Shown piece by piece: positions 20,703 through 32,141 of a stretch of 64,000 nucleotides of DNA. The notes beneath the pieces are model-generated. The model made no database searches, was not told the DNA's origin, and saw only the letters and a list, made by a program, of their open reading frames with translations. Source of the stretch: Cerioporus squamosus (taxonomy: Eukaryota; Basidiomycota; Agaricomycetes; Polyporales; Polyporaceae); NCBI GenBank assembly GCA_022592435.1, contig JABYQS010000015.1:369081-433080 (forward strand), read 5' to 3'. The position numbers and the translations under genes were made by a program. Position 1 is the stretch's first letter. Each line of letters opens with the position of its first letter.

Positions 20703-23463
20703 ATGCCTTCTCATATCGCGCGACTGAGTACGCTTGCAACGCGTCTGGCCGATTACAAGCAGAGGTCTCAAGAGGAGGACGATTTCGATGCCGGTTTCAT
20801 CGCTCTTCTGACGAGTATCGTGGACGTTGTCCGGGATGCGGAGGACAGCGGCGCCCCCGACCTTGCCGACATCGTCAACAAGGCCGGGTCTATCCTCGAT
20901 GGCGCGATTGACTGGGCCTACGGCGACGGCGACTTCGACTTTCTCAAGTCATATGCGCACTCCAATAATACACCGCTCGTCAGAGACTCTGCACCTCAAC
21001 CATTTGGTGAGAGAATTCCATACTGCCTGAAAGCAGTGAGTAGTTCTGTACTGACAACAGTACCACAGTACTCGTAGGACAAGGTATGGCAAAGTCATTG
21101 ATGGCGCTCCTCCAACGGTTGGGGAACGGTCAGTCCGTTTACGATAAACCCAGTATTTCATGAGTGATAGTGACTTCTTTGTTAGGTCCCCTTCCACAGA
21201 CCATGCGCGATGAGATCGTCTCCTCCCCTTGGACCGCATCGTACCGTCCTCATCCAAAATCGACCCGTCTGTCGCATTTTCGCAACGGAGTCAACACCTC
21301 TGCGACCGACGCGACCCCGATTGCTCAGGCCATCCTCCAAGCGCGCTGTGAGATCTTGTCGGACGACTTCCCGTGCCCGGTCAACTCGGCAATTGCGGCC
21401 GACTCATCTGCACTCACGGCGGGCATAGCTCCGAAATTGGTGGCAAGAAATCTTCGTGTAATCCTCGACTGAGCTCAGCTGCCGCGGAGTTTCTGACAAT
21501 ATTATCAGGTTCCGAAAGTCTGACCTTTCACAGAACGTTGACGGTCTTACATGGGCCCAAGAAAGGACACCTTTGTCCGGAATTTTGGGCCTCTGGAAAG
21601 GTACGAGAAATATTACCTTCAACTGAACTTTCTTGACGCACGAAACGATAGTGGGACAAAGGTGTCCTTCTATGGTCATTCTCCACTGATTATCAGAAGA
21701 TTTCCCCCTCTATCAAGATTTCTAGTCACCAGATAGCGAAGACAAAGGTAACCTGTCTAGCCAAACTCTTCGGACGCTAAAGAAGTCTGGAGTACGCTAC
21801 AATTAAGGCCTTCCATTATCTCACCGGGAAAGTTGGCGAAAGGCGTCCTTTTCTGCGTCCTAAAGTGACGGGTGCAGTCCCACGAATGGTAAGGTTTTCC
21901 GCACTCTATTATGTTGTTATAAATCCCGCGGCAGCTGAGCTACGTGGAGGATTACACAAAGATTTCTCGCCGCCGGTTCCGGGGCAGTGCCCGCCGTGAC
22001 TAGCGGTCGTCGGTCAGGGCGGATGGAAGCACCGCGACCCGGTCCTGTCGCTGTACATCCTAGACGAAACCGAGGACAACGACGGAGACGAGGAGGGTCA
22101 GAGCAGCGGCAGAGACTCCTTGTTGGGCAGGCACTACCGGAGCGTCGTGCTGGAGCCCGGACTCTCAGAGGTTGCCTACCAGGTCGCGATGGACACGCCA
22201 CGTAAGCTCGCCTTTGTCGCAGATTCGTCCAGGATCAAGAGCTTCTACTGGGGCCGCAAGGGCGAGGCCTCGTTCAAGAACTGGGCTCCCGCACGTGGGA
22301 CCAACGTGCACACGTTCGACAGTCGCGGAGGCCACGACGGCCCCATTGCGATGCTTCCTGGAGGACGACTCACTCGCGCAGGCAAAGGCAGCTTTGCCGT
22401 CTGGGACACGGACAAGATGCCTACGCATAAAGGCGGGAAACGCGTCGGCAAGGGCAAGTTTAAACACGACTCCTGGAGAGACAACGAGTGCGACGAGATC
22501 GAGCTGTCGACCGGGAGCAAGCCCACGTCGATCATCAAGCTCGCGGACAAAGACCAGACCTTCGTGCCCGCGGTCTTGACCTTGCATGAGCCCTCGGGAC
22601 ATATGCTTGCCGGCGAGAACGCGCGGAAGACCGCTGGACGTTACGGATGCTACGCGCTCGATCTCGTGGACGGCGGGAAGAAGGTGGCGCGCTATCTCGG
22701 GCATGGCGGGTTCGTCGAGGCGTTCTCCGTCAGTCCTGGGGACGCAAGCGTCTTTGCGACCGGGTGCAGCGACGGATATGCACGGCTCTACGACGTGCGG
22801 CATCCGACCCCGGTGATGACGCTCGACGCCGGCAAGTCCGGGGAGTTCTGCTCGGCCGTTCAGTTGGTTCATCCAGATGGAATTCCCGGTGCGTCTACCT
22901 GAAGTCCCGCGAGCTCGATGTCAGCTTACCCTTAGTCCTTTAGTTGTATTCACCGGCGGGGAGCGTTCGCAGAGCATCAAGACATGGGACATCCGCGCCC
23001 GCGCCATGGTGTACGAACTTGCGACCGGGAACAACGCCGTCCGTGCCCTCTCCTGGGATGCAAAGCGCAACGCGCTCTATGCGGCGACCGAGTGCGACTA
23101 CATGGACCGCAACGGGTACCATCACGGCTATCGACGAGCGCGCATCCCGAAGTGGGCGCGGCTGTACCCAGAGGAGGCTGGCGAGGACGACGACGAAGAC
23201 ATGGACGACGAGGAGTACGACAGCGACGACGACGACAGCGAAGAGAACTGGCCGGAGAATGCGTACCACTCGGAGGACTCGTTCGGGTACGCGTACGATG
23301 CCGGGGAGCATACGTTGCGTGAGTGTCTGCTGTTGCTTCTATGTTCCCCGTGCGCTGACTGGTGCTTGTGCAAGTTCGTTATGGGTTCAAGGAGGACCCG
23401 GACATGAGAGAGCTGCCCATATACGGGCAGGCAACCTTGGAGCACGATGGCGGCTACTGGTGA
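20703..23463 (+). pseudogene. WD40-like paralog A, split by an inverted-repeat element
   Basis: Exons 20703-21006, 21078-21128, 21186-21414 / 22002-22888, 22944-23318 and 23375-23463. The third exon is cut by the 584 bp element at 21415-21998. Leaving out the element and one ACT copy gives 645 codons in frame with no stop, matching the 655-residue intact paralog at 32.1 kb along its whole length. As it stands translation runs into TGA at 21470-21472 after about 213 residues, losing the whole propeller. The N-terminal ~100 residues are helical; the rest holds WD40-like blades (SFAVWDTDK, ARLYDVRHPTPVMT, IKTWDIRARA) and a very acidic loop (EDDDEDMDDEEYDSDDDD). The function is unknown; WD40 propellers usually hold protein complexes together. 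Whether the element is spliced out was not resolved. Confidence 0.85.
21415..21998. mobile_element. 584 bp MITE-like element with ~75 bp TIRs
   Basis: The ends CACGGCGGGC and GCCCGCCGTG are inverted repeats that continue for ~75 bp with scattered, mostly transition, differences (shared core AGAAATCTT-GTGTAATCCTC and AGCTCAGCTGCCGCGG). It is flanked by ACT on both sides (21412-21414 and 21999-22001), a 3 bp target duplication. A further inverted pair lies inside (GGACACCTTTGTCC near 21560, GGACAAAGGTGTCC near 21656). There is no coding capacity. A CAC start with a 3 bp duplication fits a non-autonomous CACTA- or Harbinger-like family. Confidence 0.88.
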
Positions 23464-23764
23464 CCGACCGGCGACCGTACGATAAAAGTCGAAGTTAAAG
23501 GGTGCAGCGAGAATGCTTGATCTTGCGTGTAACATACAGCATATGTGGTACATAGAGTCAGGGCTATGACGAATCTATATATGTCCAGTGTAAAAGTCAT
23601 CGTCAGCGCGGTCCGATGTTTCGCAAGGATCATCGGTCACAAGGCCTCGAAGCTAGTGATGTACAAAATGTCACGTAGTTGTACGAAACAGCAGGATGTT
23701 CAGTAGCAGATAACTGACATGTCCTCTTCGTACGGGAAGACTCCCGGACTCAAGTCGCAATAAA
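23464..23764. other. Convergent 3' region
   Basis: 301 bp between the 3' ends of WD40-like gene A and the HMG gene. Nothing beyond presumed 3' untranslated sequence is seen. Confidence 0.4.
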
Positions 23765-24551
23765 TCACAGCCTGGACGAAGTCGTGGAGCTGAACCCCTC
23801 AGCCTCGCTCACCGAAGCTCGCTCCTTCCCAGCTCGCCGAGATGGAGCTGAGAAATCGATACTCTTCTCGGCCCCAGCGGAAATGCTCTCCTCGTATAGT
23901 TTACGCGCTGCCTCGTACTCGAGCTTCTCTTGCTCCGCCTGTGCGATGAAAGGCTGCGGCCAAGTTAATCTTGTGCGATGCCTCGCAAACAAACTACGCA
24001 ACCTACCTTGCGCTCCTCGTCGGTCATCGAACGCCACCTGCCGGCGGCAAGAACGCTCTGCTTGACCGTCTCTGTCTCGTCCCCGAACGTTTCCTGCGTA
24101 AGCGCAGGGTCGGATCGGATGCGCTGCAGGAACATGAAGTACGCGCTGAGAGGCTTCTTGGGAGCGTTGGGGTCCTTCGCGCGTGATTTACCAGCTGCAC
24201 GCTGCCTAGTACGGTACGAGGTCTCGCGCTTGATTCCCTCTGATGTGAGCATCGGAGGTGGTGCCACACGCTCGTGGGCCTCCTTCAGGGCGCGAGCACG
24301 AAGACGGTATGGCTGAGCGGGGAACAACAGCGTGTCAGCGAGGGTCAGTGCGCTCTGGCATAGACACGTACCTCCTTCTCCGCTGCAGAGAGCTGGGCGT
24401 ATTCACGACCCGCCGCTCGAGCGGCCTGCGCAACGTTGCGCTTCTCCCGGTGGCCCGAAGCCCGGCGGCGCTCAATCCAGTCGGCGTAAAAGAGCTGCCA
24501 GGCAGAGGGGGAACCGTTCGGAGGAGAACCAAATGCTGCTGAGGTGGGCAT
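23765..24551 (-). CDS. Protein with two HMG boxes
   Basis: Three exons (24372-24551, 24007-24312, 23765-23953), all in phase, give 224 residues. Box 1 lies near residues 9-65 (SPSAWQLFYADWIERRRASG) and box 2 near 100-170 (DPNAPKKPLSAYFMFLQRIR to PFIAQAEQEKLEYE). HMG boxes bend DNA or bind chromatin or mitochondrial DNA; paired boxes occur in Abf2/TFAM-like and in chromatin proteins, and no clear mitochondrial presequence is visible. The start ATG at 24551 is the first in frame. However, coding-like sequence (RPKRRHADTAG, REQENWSARR) with a GTAAGT donor sits just upstream in a compatible phase, so an additional 5' exon without a visible ATG is possible. The upstream gene on the same strand ends at 24672. 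Confidence 0.8.
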
Positions 24552-24671
24552 GTAAGCGTCGTATAGTACTGCAGCAGGTAAAACATTGCACTTACGTCTT
24601 GCGGACCAATTCTCTTGCTCCCGGGCTCCTGCCGTGTCTGCGTGCCTCCTTTTCGGTCTCACCGTGGCGTC

Positions 24672-26456
24672 CTAATCATATTCACTGATCGAGTCCGAGT
24701 CCGACAGCTGGGGGCTGTATGATCGGGAGCGTAGCGGTTGGCGACTCGGGCTCGGGCTTGCATACGACCAACTGAACGTTTGCGGCTCAGAGTCATCTAT
24801 TTGGAACGGGCTGCTGGACCATTGTGATGATAAGTCGAAGCTAGTAGGTGAACTGACAATGCGCGAGAACTAGTCCCGTAGTTGAGTGATTACGAAGGTA
24901 ATTCACGGCCAGTGTTCCGCTGGAGCTCACCTCGTCTTCGTCAAAGACAATCTCTTCAAACCGGGGTCGGTCTGAAGCTCCGGGTCCTTGTGCCATGCCA
25001 TAGCCTCGAGGCTGGTGGTCTGGAGACTCTGTGCCTGCTTCTTGGACAGTGCCAACTAAGCCTCGGTATCAGCAACGAAAGAACGGGCGCTGATCTTGCC
25101 ATACGCACATCCCTGGACGTCCACCTCGACGGAGGGCGACAACGACACGAGGAATTGCACGAGGTCATCTGGAATTTTCTGGTCCTGGAGACAAAGCTGT
25201 AGCGGCAAAATACAATATTGAGGTGACGACTAACCGGGAGGAGAGCATTCAGGTCACGATCTGAAGCGCAAGCAACGTCGGCCTCCGAACGCTGCAATAT
25301 ATGTGTCAAGGTCACGACGTATATGGGCATCGTAGGAAACCTCACCTGCATGATATGGTCAAGCAATTGGCCCACAGGATCGAAGGACTGAACAGCACAA
25401 CCGTTCAGCAGGTGAGCCGATCTATCACCTCGGAGAGTTGACTTACGTTGTACCGCAGCAAGTCAAAGCTTTCATCGGAGGCCAAGGAGGATACCAGCGA
25501 AGATGCACAGGAATCGTTGTCGCTATCGTTGGAAGGAAGGTCATGAGGACCTGCTGCTGCCCGCATCACCCTCAGCGGGCGCCACAGTTTGCGACGTTTC
25601 GCCTTATGGTAGTTCAAGAATATGCATTGATCGTACTTGCCAGGGTCTGTACCGCCATCCTCTGATCCAGCAATACGGCGCGCAGGGCTAATCCTGGAGG
25701 AGACCGCGGCGTCGACGCATTAGGAGGTTGAAACCCAGAGCTCTCCCGAGATGAAGGGTGCAAGGCAGCCTCCGCTCACGACGAGCTCGCCATTGGACTG
25801 GCTATTGTGGAAAGCAACCTCGGCCCAGATCGAGATCTTGGTGAACCCTGAGATGAAGATCAAGTCCTGCTCTTCGAGATCGATACCGAGATGTCTGGTG
25901 GTGAACTGGTACCAGCTCGTCACATGCGTCGACATATACTTCTTGATGTGTCGATCGCAGTCGAGGAACGTCTTGTGTCCGTGATCCCGAAGATACAACA
26001 ACGCTCCTGAGGTGGTCGTGCACTGATATCGACAGCTCGCAGCAGCCGACGCTCCCGCCTCGCTGAAGGCGTTCCGTAGTCAGCATTATCCTGTGAGCAA
26101 TCTGGACTGATTTCGTACCTGGCAGAGATACCAGCGGAGACAGCGATAGACCGCATACCGCAGCTGTGAAGCTCCTTTTGCGTGATTTGGTCGGGGCAGT
26201 GTTGTACTGATCCTGTGTTGGGAGGAATGAAGGGCTCGAAGTCCTCCGGAACACCTCTCTGATTCACTGGGTCGGCCGCATCCCGCATAGCGTTGAAAAT
26301 GAAGAGGAAATGACCATCTCGAAGATAACCAACATCTCCTAGGCGAACCTCCCCGAAGAGCAACGACGGTTCAGGACACCACAACGCATGTCCGTGGCCG
26401 AGCGGCCACAGTCCCTTGGCATAGGTCTCGTGTGCTGGAAATGTCGCGTCGGGCAT
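24672..26456 (-). CDS. Conserved fungal protein of unknown function
   Basis: Several exons: 26132-26456 (MPDATFPAHETYAKGLWPLG to the junction after IAVSAG), one ending before 25740, then ~25680-25460, short ones near 25365, 25290 and 25170, 24931-25055, and 24672-24869. Shared motifs of a widespread Agaricomycete family are visible: GDVGYLRDGHFLFIFNAMRD, GVPEDFEPF, MSTHVTSWYQFTTRHLGI, DLIFISGFTKISIWAEVAF and RVMRAAAGPHDLP. The C-terminus is Ser-rich and acidic (SDSDSISEYD). The join between the second and third exons near 25735 is uncertain; a short GTTTCA intron is the best guess. No enzyme motif was recognised. The start at 26456 follows the family-like opening. Confidence 0.65.
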
Positions 26457-27500
26457 GAAGGAGAGCAACAAGAACGCGGAGGATCCGGTCGAAGGAGGAC
26501 GACGCAGTAATTTGAGAGGCTGTCTCAGGCTGTACGGTACCAGCACAAGACAGAACTTAATACGACTCTGTCCGGATATGTGGTCGTAATCGCCGACTAA
26601 AGCCCGAGTGACGGTGAGAAGGGCTCACCTTGCCCCTTCCCATGGCAGCCATACCTGCATTCTGGACGAGCGAAAAGGCGCGACATATACGCCGCGCGAG
26701 GATACCTTTTGTCTCATTTCAGAGTGCAATCGGCCAGGAGGTTTCCCTTTTCGACTGAAGCCCGGCCGAAAGGTAGCCTCGCGCGGCGACTTTTCGCCCA
26801 TTAGCATAGATTGACATGCCTTTTGTCCCGTCCAAAACAACGTAATGGCTGCCGTGTCCGGGAAAGATGTTCCCCGCAGCAGAGTATATTGCTGTCCTCA
26901 GAAGTACACCTTTCGCGCTCCTTGGAAGAGATCATGATGAACCTGTCACGAGCACTGCGTGAACAACCAGCAGGATTCCTCCTCGGCATCCAGCGTCAAC
27001 AACTAATCAGCTGAGCATATGTCAGTCAGCTGAGATTTTCAACACATACCAGTGAACTATTGCCGGGCCCTGGGTACTTGAGCATAAGGTTCACGGTGTG
27101 CACCGGCCAAAACGTTGGGCAGTGAGAAGGATGATAAGTAAGTTCCCGGACGGGTTCGAGCAATATTGCTTTTGCGGGGAGTCAATACCTATATCAGTGC
27201 AGGTTCAGCGGGTCCGTGGACATCTCATCCCTCTCACCGACAGATTGTCCTGCTGCCAGTGCACGTTGTGGTTGAACCGAGAGTTTGGTTTCGCCCAATG
27301 CAGCAACTCAGACGCCGGAGCCATGGGCGCTCGATGTTTTCTCGCCTTCATGCTTCTCGAGGCTCGGAGCGCCTCCTCCTCAAGCTCCTTCGCCATCTTC
27401 GGCTCAGCGTGTCCCCCCTTGCCCTATATCACCATCTGACACTGCTGTTTACGCGATTCTGAGTATCTGCTGAAAGGATATCCTCGAGAAATACTGCAGC
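26457..27500. other. Intergenic with one foldback sequence
   Basis: 1.0 kb between divergently oriented genes. Apart from the foldback at 26669-26800 nothing coding is supported. Confidence 0.45.
26669..26800. repeat. Foldback (imperfect hairpin), ~130 bp
   Basis: The arms GCGAAAAG...CGCCGCGCGAGGATACCTTT (26690-26709 for the long part) and AAAGGTAGCCTCGCGCGGCG (26769-26788) pair with two mismatches, and the outer GCGAAAAG/CTTTTCGC pair continues after a bulge. The loop is ~58 bp. It may be a tiny inverted-repeat element or a structured RNA region; no target duplication was found. Confidence 0.7.
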
Positions 27501-28968
27501 ATGGGGCTCAAAGACCAGCCCATGAAGACAACTCCGTCGGCCAATTGGCTCGCACTCAAGCAGGTTTGTCCGTATGTCTTGTTCATGCTACAGATTTCAC
27601 TAATCTGACTATATACGAATGCAAAGCATATCAGTTCGAAGCGTCCTTCTTCGGTCAGCGCATTCGCTGCGCGCAAGCGACGCAAGCTGGACAATACTGC
27701 TGAATCCCGCGCGCCCACCGAGTCAGAGACGCCACGCCCGTCGGTAGAGCCACAATCATTCCCAAGAGGAACCCCAGCTGGAGAAGACGCGGTTATATTC
27801 GATGGTCCGGAGCTCAAGAATGGAGAGTCGCTTGCGCAGTTGCGGAGGATGGTGTTCGGCGAGGTTGAGCACACGGCTGCCCAGAAACAGTACGTCTCAT
27901 GTCTTAAAATACCACTGCAAGTGTTCATCCCTTTTTTCCCTGCTCCTTCGCTTGCTTCAGGCCTGGCAAATACCTCGCGCTCGATTGCGAGATGGTAGGC
28001 GTGGGCCTCGAAGGCTCCGAGTCCGTGCTTGCTCGCGTCTCATTGGTCAACTACCACGGTCACACTATTTTGGACGCCATAGTCCGTCCGCGCGAACGCG
28101 TCGTCGACTACCGCACGGAGTTCTCAGGAATTCGGCCCTCAGATATGGTTCATGGTGCGCTCGTCGTTTCGTCTTGTCCATCGCCTCGTTTCCTTACCAT
28201 CCACCTCCTCCGCGCTATTGGTGCAGCGAGACCGTTTGAAGAAGTTCAGAAGGAGGTCTCCGACCTGCTCAAAGATCGAATATTGGTCGGACACGCCGTT
28301 CACAATGACTTGAAGGCTCTGCTGCTCTCCCACCCCCGCCCACAAACACGCGATACCCAGATCCTTGCCCACAAGCATCAGGTGTCTCGCGGACGTCGTC
28401 CCGCGTTGCGCCATCTGGTGAAGCAAGAACTCGGCCTCACAATCCAGGGCGGCGAGCACTCTTCAGTACGTCTTCACATACGCTCTCGTAGCCGCCGGAC
28501 GACTTGACATGTCCCGCGCCAACCACGCAGGTCACCGACGCGCGCGCAACAATGGCGCTGTTCCGCCTCCATCGCAAGACGTGGGAGAAAAGCGCGCGCC
28601 CTCTACCGACCTCTTCGACATCCAAGAAACGTCGACGTTCTGCGTCGATCTCCGAGTCAGTCAACGAGCCTCCATCAGGCAGTGAAGACGAAGATAGAGA
28701 CGATGGCGCCGACCCCTCGCATGCCGCCGTTTCTCGGTCTTCCCGCACGAAGGAGAAGGGCAAGGCAAAAGCTCAGGGGTCCTTCCCGGGTGGCGGAAGA
28801 CGCGGCGTGTCCTCTGGGTTGTCGACAGTAGTGAAGCGCTTCGGCGCGTCTTCGAAGAGCTCCAAGGAGCAGGCGAAGCTGAAGTCCAAGACGAAGACCA
28901 AGGAGAAGTGGTGGAAGGAACTTGGAGGAGGCGGATCCAAGGGCAGCGTACGATTGAGGGCTGGGTAA
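27501..28968 (+). CDS. REX4: REX4-like RNA exonuclease
   Basis: Five exons (27501-27563, 27627-27889, 27961-28154, 28227-28465, 28531-28968), all in phase, give 398 residues. The DEDDh 3'-5' exonuclease fold is complete: D117 and E119 in LALDCEMVG, D201 in HAVHNDLKALL, H251 and D256 in GEHSSVTDARATMALFR. An N-terminal basic region (AARKRRKL) and a long Lys/Ser-rich C-terminal tail frame the domain, as in fungal REX4. The yeast protein acts in the nucleolus on pre-rRNA (ITS1) processing. The first intron uses an AAG acceptor. The name is given on domain order and motif match. Confidence 0.85.
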
Positions 28969-29430
28969 AGAGTACACTCCTCTCGTTCTGATATCCGCAG
29001 GATGCTACGCGATTATACAATTTAGCAGATTTTGCAGTCTCTCGCGCCTTCAGAGAATACGAGTGACATCGGGGTCATACTTAGAAGCGATTGTTCACCG
29101 TTGCGAAGCTCGTCACGGAACGATCTGCACAAATCGCTGATAGCTACAAGACGATGAACGCGTTCCAGCCGTCCGTAGGTCCATCCCGCGAAACCACAAG
29201 GTTACACTACGGATGTCGCCTCGCAGCAAGCTTCCGCAAGTCATGCCCAGCGCCCCCGGCCGATGGGGGCCCGTTTCTTTGTGCGGGCTTGGGTCGCGCC
29301 GAACTTCGAAGCGTCGGCGGGCCAACGTACCAGCGTTTTAAGCAACGTCAATAGAGGATATTCTCAGTATGAGAGCTTCAGTGTGACATCTGTGCATTCC
29401 CCAGTATACCGGCCGCCTCTATGAACATGT
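28969..29430. other. Convergent 3' region
   Basis: 462 bp between REX4 and the CRAL-TRIO gene 3' ends; only short open frames, nothing recognised. Confidence 0.4.
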
Positions 29431-30823
29431 CTAAAGAGCATCAGCAGCGGGCGCAGCGGCTGTCCCGTTCGCCGCGTCTGGCTCCGCCTCAGTCTTGACC
29501 TCCGTCACTGGGGCAGCGATCGCAACCCCTTCAGGATTCCCGGCGTCCTCCAGCTCGATATCGCACTTTATATCCCACTCGCGCACGCCGACCTTGGCCC
29601 CATGCTGGCGCCACTTCTCCCAGAGCCGCTCCCTGCGCTCTGCAGACATGCGAACGAGCGGTCCCCAGTACTTCTCGTGCACGTACTCGAAGTTTGCCGT
29701 GCCGTTCCATTCGCTGAGGAGCTGATCGGGTGTGAAGAGGCCCTCGGCGATGCAGTCCGGGTTGAAGCGCAGCTTAGGGCGCGTGAGCGGGTCGATGAAG
29801 GGCGTTATCATCTTGAAGAACGCATTCAGGAGGAAGGGGACGTTCACGACGAGTGCGCGGCCGAGGCGCTCGGGGTCTGCATGAGGGGACTTGTTTCAGC
29901 GCCCCCATCGCGTCTCGTCCAAGAGACGAATACATACAGTGTGTCTGCAGGATGTTCAGCACCTGGGGAAGCGACGTCAGCGGTCGGTATGATATGCGGA
30001 AGCAGTAGGGAAGCAGTTACCGCTCGTGACTGGCCAAGCGAGGGGTTCTTTGCCCTATCGGCGAAGTTGACCATGAGTGCCAGGGTCCTGTGGGGTGAGG
30101 GCTAAGTTACCGGACAACGCCTAGGGATGGGATGCGAAGCTCACTCTACTCCAGGGCCCATGAGTTCGGTGAGACGCTCCAACGCCCACACAACGTAGTG
30201 CACTTGGCGAATGCTCTCCTCCGTATTCTGTTTGCTTGGACGGAGGTACAGCGCAGGCCGGTTGTCGGCATCATAGCCCCAGATGACCATCTTGCCAGTA
30301 ACAGCCTGCGTGGGGTGAGAGGCTAATTCGTGAGCTAAGGTGCAGGTACGGTACCTCGGGTTCGACATGGGAAGCTGTGATGAGGTCGTAGAGACCGTAC
30401 TCGCGCCTCCACTTCAGCGTCCCCTCAAGACGCTTGATCGCGACTTGTGCGCTCGCCCACTTGACTGCGCGTATGAATCTGAACGGGACATGTCGAGTAT
30501 TATACCGCTGTCACTGCAACTGATTGAGCGAACAGACGCACCTTAGGAGACACTCGCAGCTCTTTTGTCGCACCATCGGCGCGTCAGCAAGCATACCCTA
30601 GCTTGCACTCCGAACGTACCAACCAGAACTTCTCCTCTTCCGTCAAAGCACCATCCTCCACGTCCGGCAGCTCATACCCCTCCTTCGTAAAGTGTTCCAA
30701 GACCTCGTCATACAGCTTCTGCTGTGACTCAGTGAGCTTAAGCTGAGGTGGGAGAACGGCAGGGTCCACGGGGATGCGCGGCGGCGGTGGCGACACGTAG
30801 ATCTTGTCCTCAGCGGCAGTCAT
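29431..30823 (-). CDS. CRAL-TRIO (Sec14-like) lipid-transfer protein
   Basis: About six exons. Exon 1 (30620-30823) codes for a Pro-rich start and a CRAL-TRIO N-terminal helix (LTESQQKLYDEVLEHFTKEG). A ~20 nt exon gives CECLL; then FIRAVKWASAQVAIKRLEGT and WRREYGLYD follow. The lipid-binding domain has VTGKMVIWGYDADNRPALYL, IRQVHYVVWALERLTELM, ALMVNFADRAKNPSLGQ and LGRALVVNVPFLLNAFF. Sec14-like proteins carry phosphatidylinositol or other lipids between membranes. The C-terminus adds ~110 residues ending in an Ala/Glu-rich tail. It is divergent from the LYR gene, 193 bp apart. The protein's exact lipid cannot be told. Confidence 0.85.
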
Positions 30824-31016
30824 GGCGTCGACCCACGAGCAAGCAGGAGTCGGGGAGGAGGTCGTCGTCGCGGATGACAGGGAGGACGCGCTTCGAGTTC
30901 CGCACGTGCCCGTGTCTCACAGCCGCCGCGCGTCTCCATGCTCCTTGACCTCGACCTCGTCGTCGACCACGACTTCAAGCTCGTCTCTTTCCATCTGCTC
31001 GCATGCGCCCTCTGCC
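30824..31016. promoter_or_regulatory. Shared promoter of CRAL-TRIO and LYR genes
   Basis: 193 bp between two divergent start codons, GC-rich, no TATA box. Probably a bidirectional promoter. Confidence 0.5.
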
Positions 31017-31458
31017 ATGGCGGGTAATGAGACTCGCCACCGCGTGATTGGGTTTTACAAGGAGCTACACAGACTGGGCCGCGACTACCCCGACCCCGCG
31101 TGCGTCCCGTTCTCGCGATATCAGGAGTGTGCATGAGACTGACTACGGCTTCAGGTACAACTTCCACAAGAAGTTACGCGGGCTCTTTGAGAGTAAGCGT
31201 TATGGAACGACGAGTCGACGCGCTCTGACCATTCCGACACCCCGCCTACAGAGAACCGCAACCTCACGGACCCGCAGGAGATTGAGAAGGCTATCAGGCT
31301 GGGGGAGTATATCCGCAATGGTATGTCCTTATTCCTGTGTATCGCTCGTGTACCATAGTTTTTGTTCCTCAGAGACACTCGCGTTGTATTCACTGCGCAA
31401 ATATCGCCACTTGAAGCGGATGTATCCCAACGAATCGCCCTCGGAACCGCTCCCATAG
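31017..31458 (+). CDS. LYR-motif (complex I LYR family) small protein
   Basis: Four short exons give about 91 residues. The start reads MAGNETRHRVIGFYKELHRL with the LYR-type motif in the variant form GFYKEL, then YPDPAYNFHKKLRGLFE, NRNLTDPQEIEKAIRLGEYI and a basic end, LYSLRKYRHLKRMYP. This order matches mitochondrial LYR proteins that work as adaptors for acyl-carrier protein in assembly of respiratory or iron-sulfur complexes; which member it is cannot be settled. The donors GC/GTGCGT, A/GTAAGC and G/GTATGT join in phase. The typical Leu-Tyr-Arg triad is replaced by Phe-Tyr-Lys. Confidence 0.75.
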
Positions 31459-32141
31459 CTCGCGACCGCTCGAATGGTCCCGTCTCGCTTACCCCGCCTC
31501 GTATCATCCTGGAACTTGCACTCCTTCTCTCGTGTATGATTAGGCAGCTATGTGAATCGGCACCAGGTTTCCTCGCTTATCGCACCACTTGCAAGTTAGG
31601 GCCGTACATATACTTTCCTGAAGAGAGTATCTCTCATACATTTGTATAGTCGGCTACGGAGACTAGGCTCTCTCCGTCAAGAACGGGCATAGCGCCACAT
31701 CGCCCATGCGGGATTCAGCTACATCCACAAGTGGTCAAGTGTCGGGGCTGGGCGTCGTGAGGTCGGACGGTGGTCTCACGATACGATGCTCATAGTGATG
31801 ACTAGTGAAGTACTTGGCGGCTCATAACAGTGAGCCCAAGATGTACGTGCGAGTAGTAATGATGTTGCTAGAAACCTCAGTGTTGCGCAGATCATGTTCG
31901 GACCGACGAGGAGGACGTGGCGATGGTGACCTCCGCTCGGATTTGAAGGGAAGTGTATGTACAAAAAGGGCACACCCTCTCACAAGCTTCTCGAGTCGTT
32001 CTCCTTTACGAGCCCGCATCGAGGTGAATGCTACCCTAGTGTTACTATCATACAACATTGATTGCGCTCACGTCCTTATCATACATTGTCCCGGTCTCAA
32101 GAAATGAAGCAGCAGACCGGAAGGTCCGTCGCACGAATAGT
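31459..32141. other. Convergent 3' region, no gene recognised
   Basis: 683 bp between the LYR gene and WD40-like gene B. Short open frames only. Confidence 0.4.

Noticed and set aside
22165..22872. 235-codon frame antisense to the WD40-like gene A
   Set aside because: Mirror of a real coding exon in GC-rich DNA; no independent signals.
24672..24674. TAG as a premature stop in the HMG gene
   Set aside because: The upstream frame belongs to the neighbouring conserved gene, whose last exon (24672-24869) ends naturally there; the HMG gene has its own ATG at 24551.
27140..27160. GGGTTCGAGCAAT as tRNA T-loop
   Set aside because: Does not match the B box beyond GGTTCGA and no acceptor stem can be formed.
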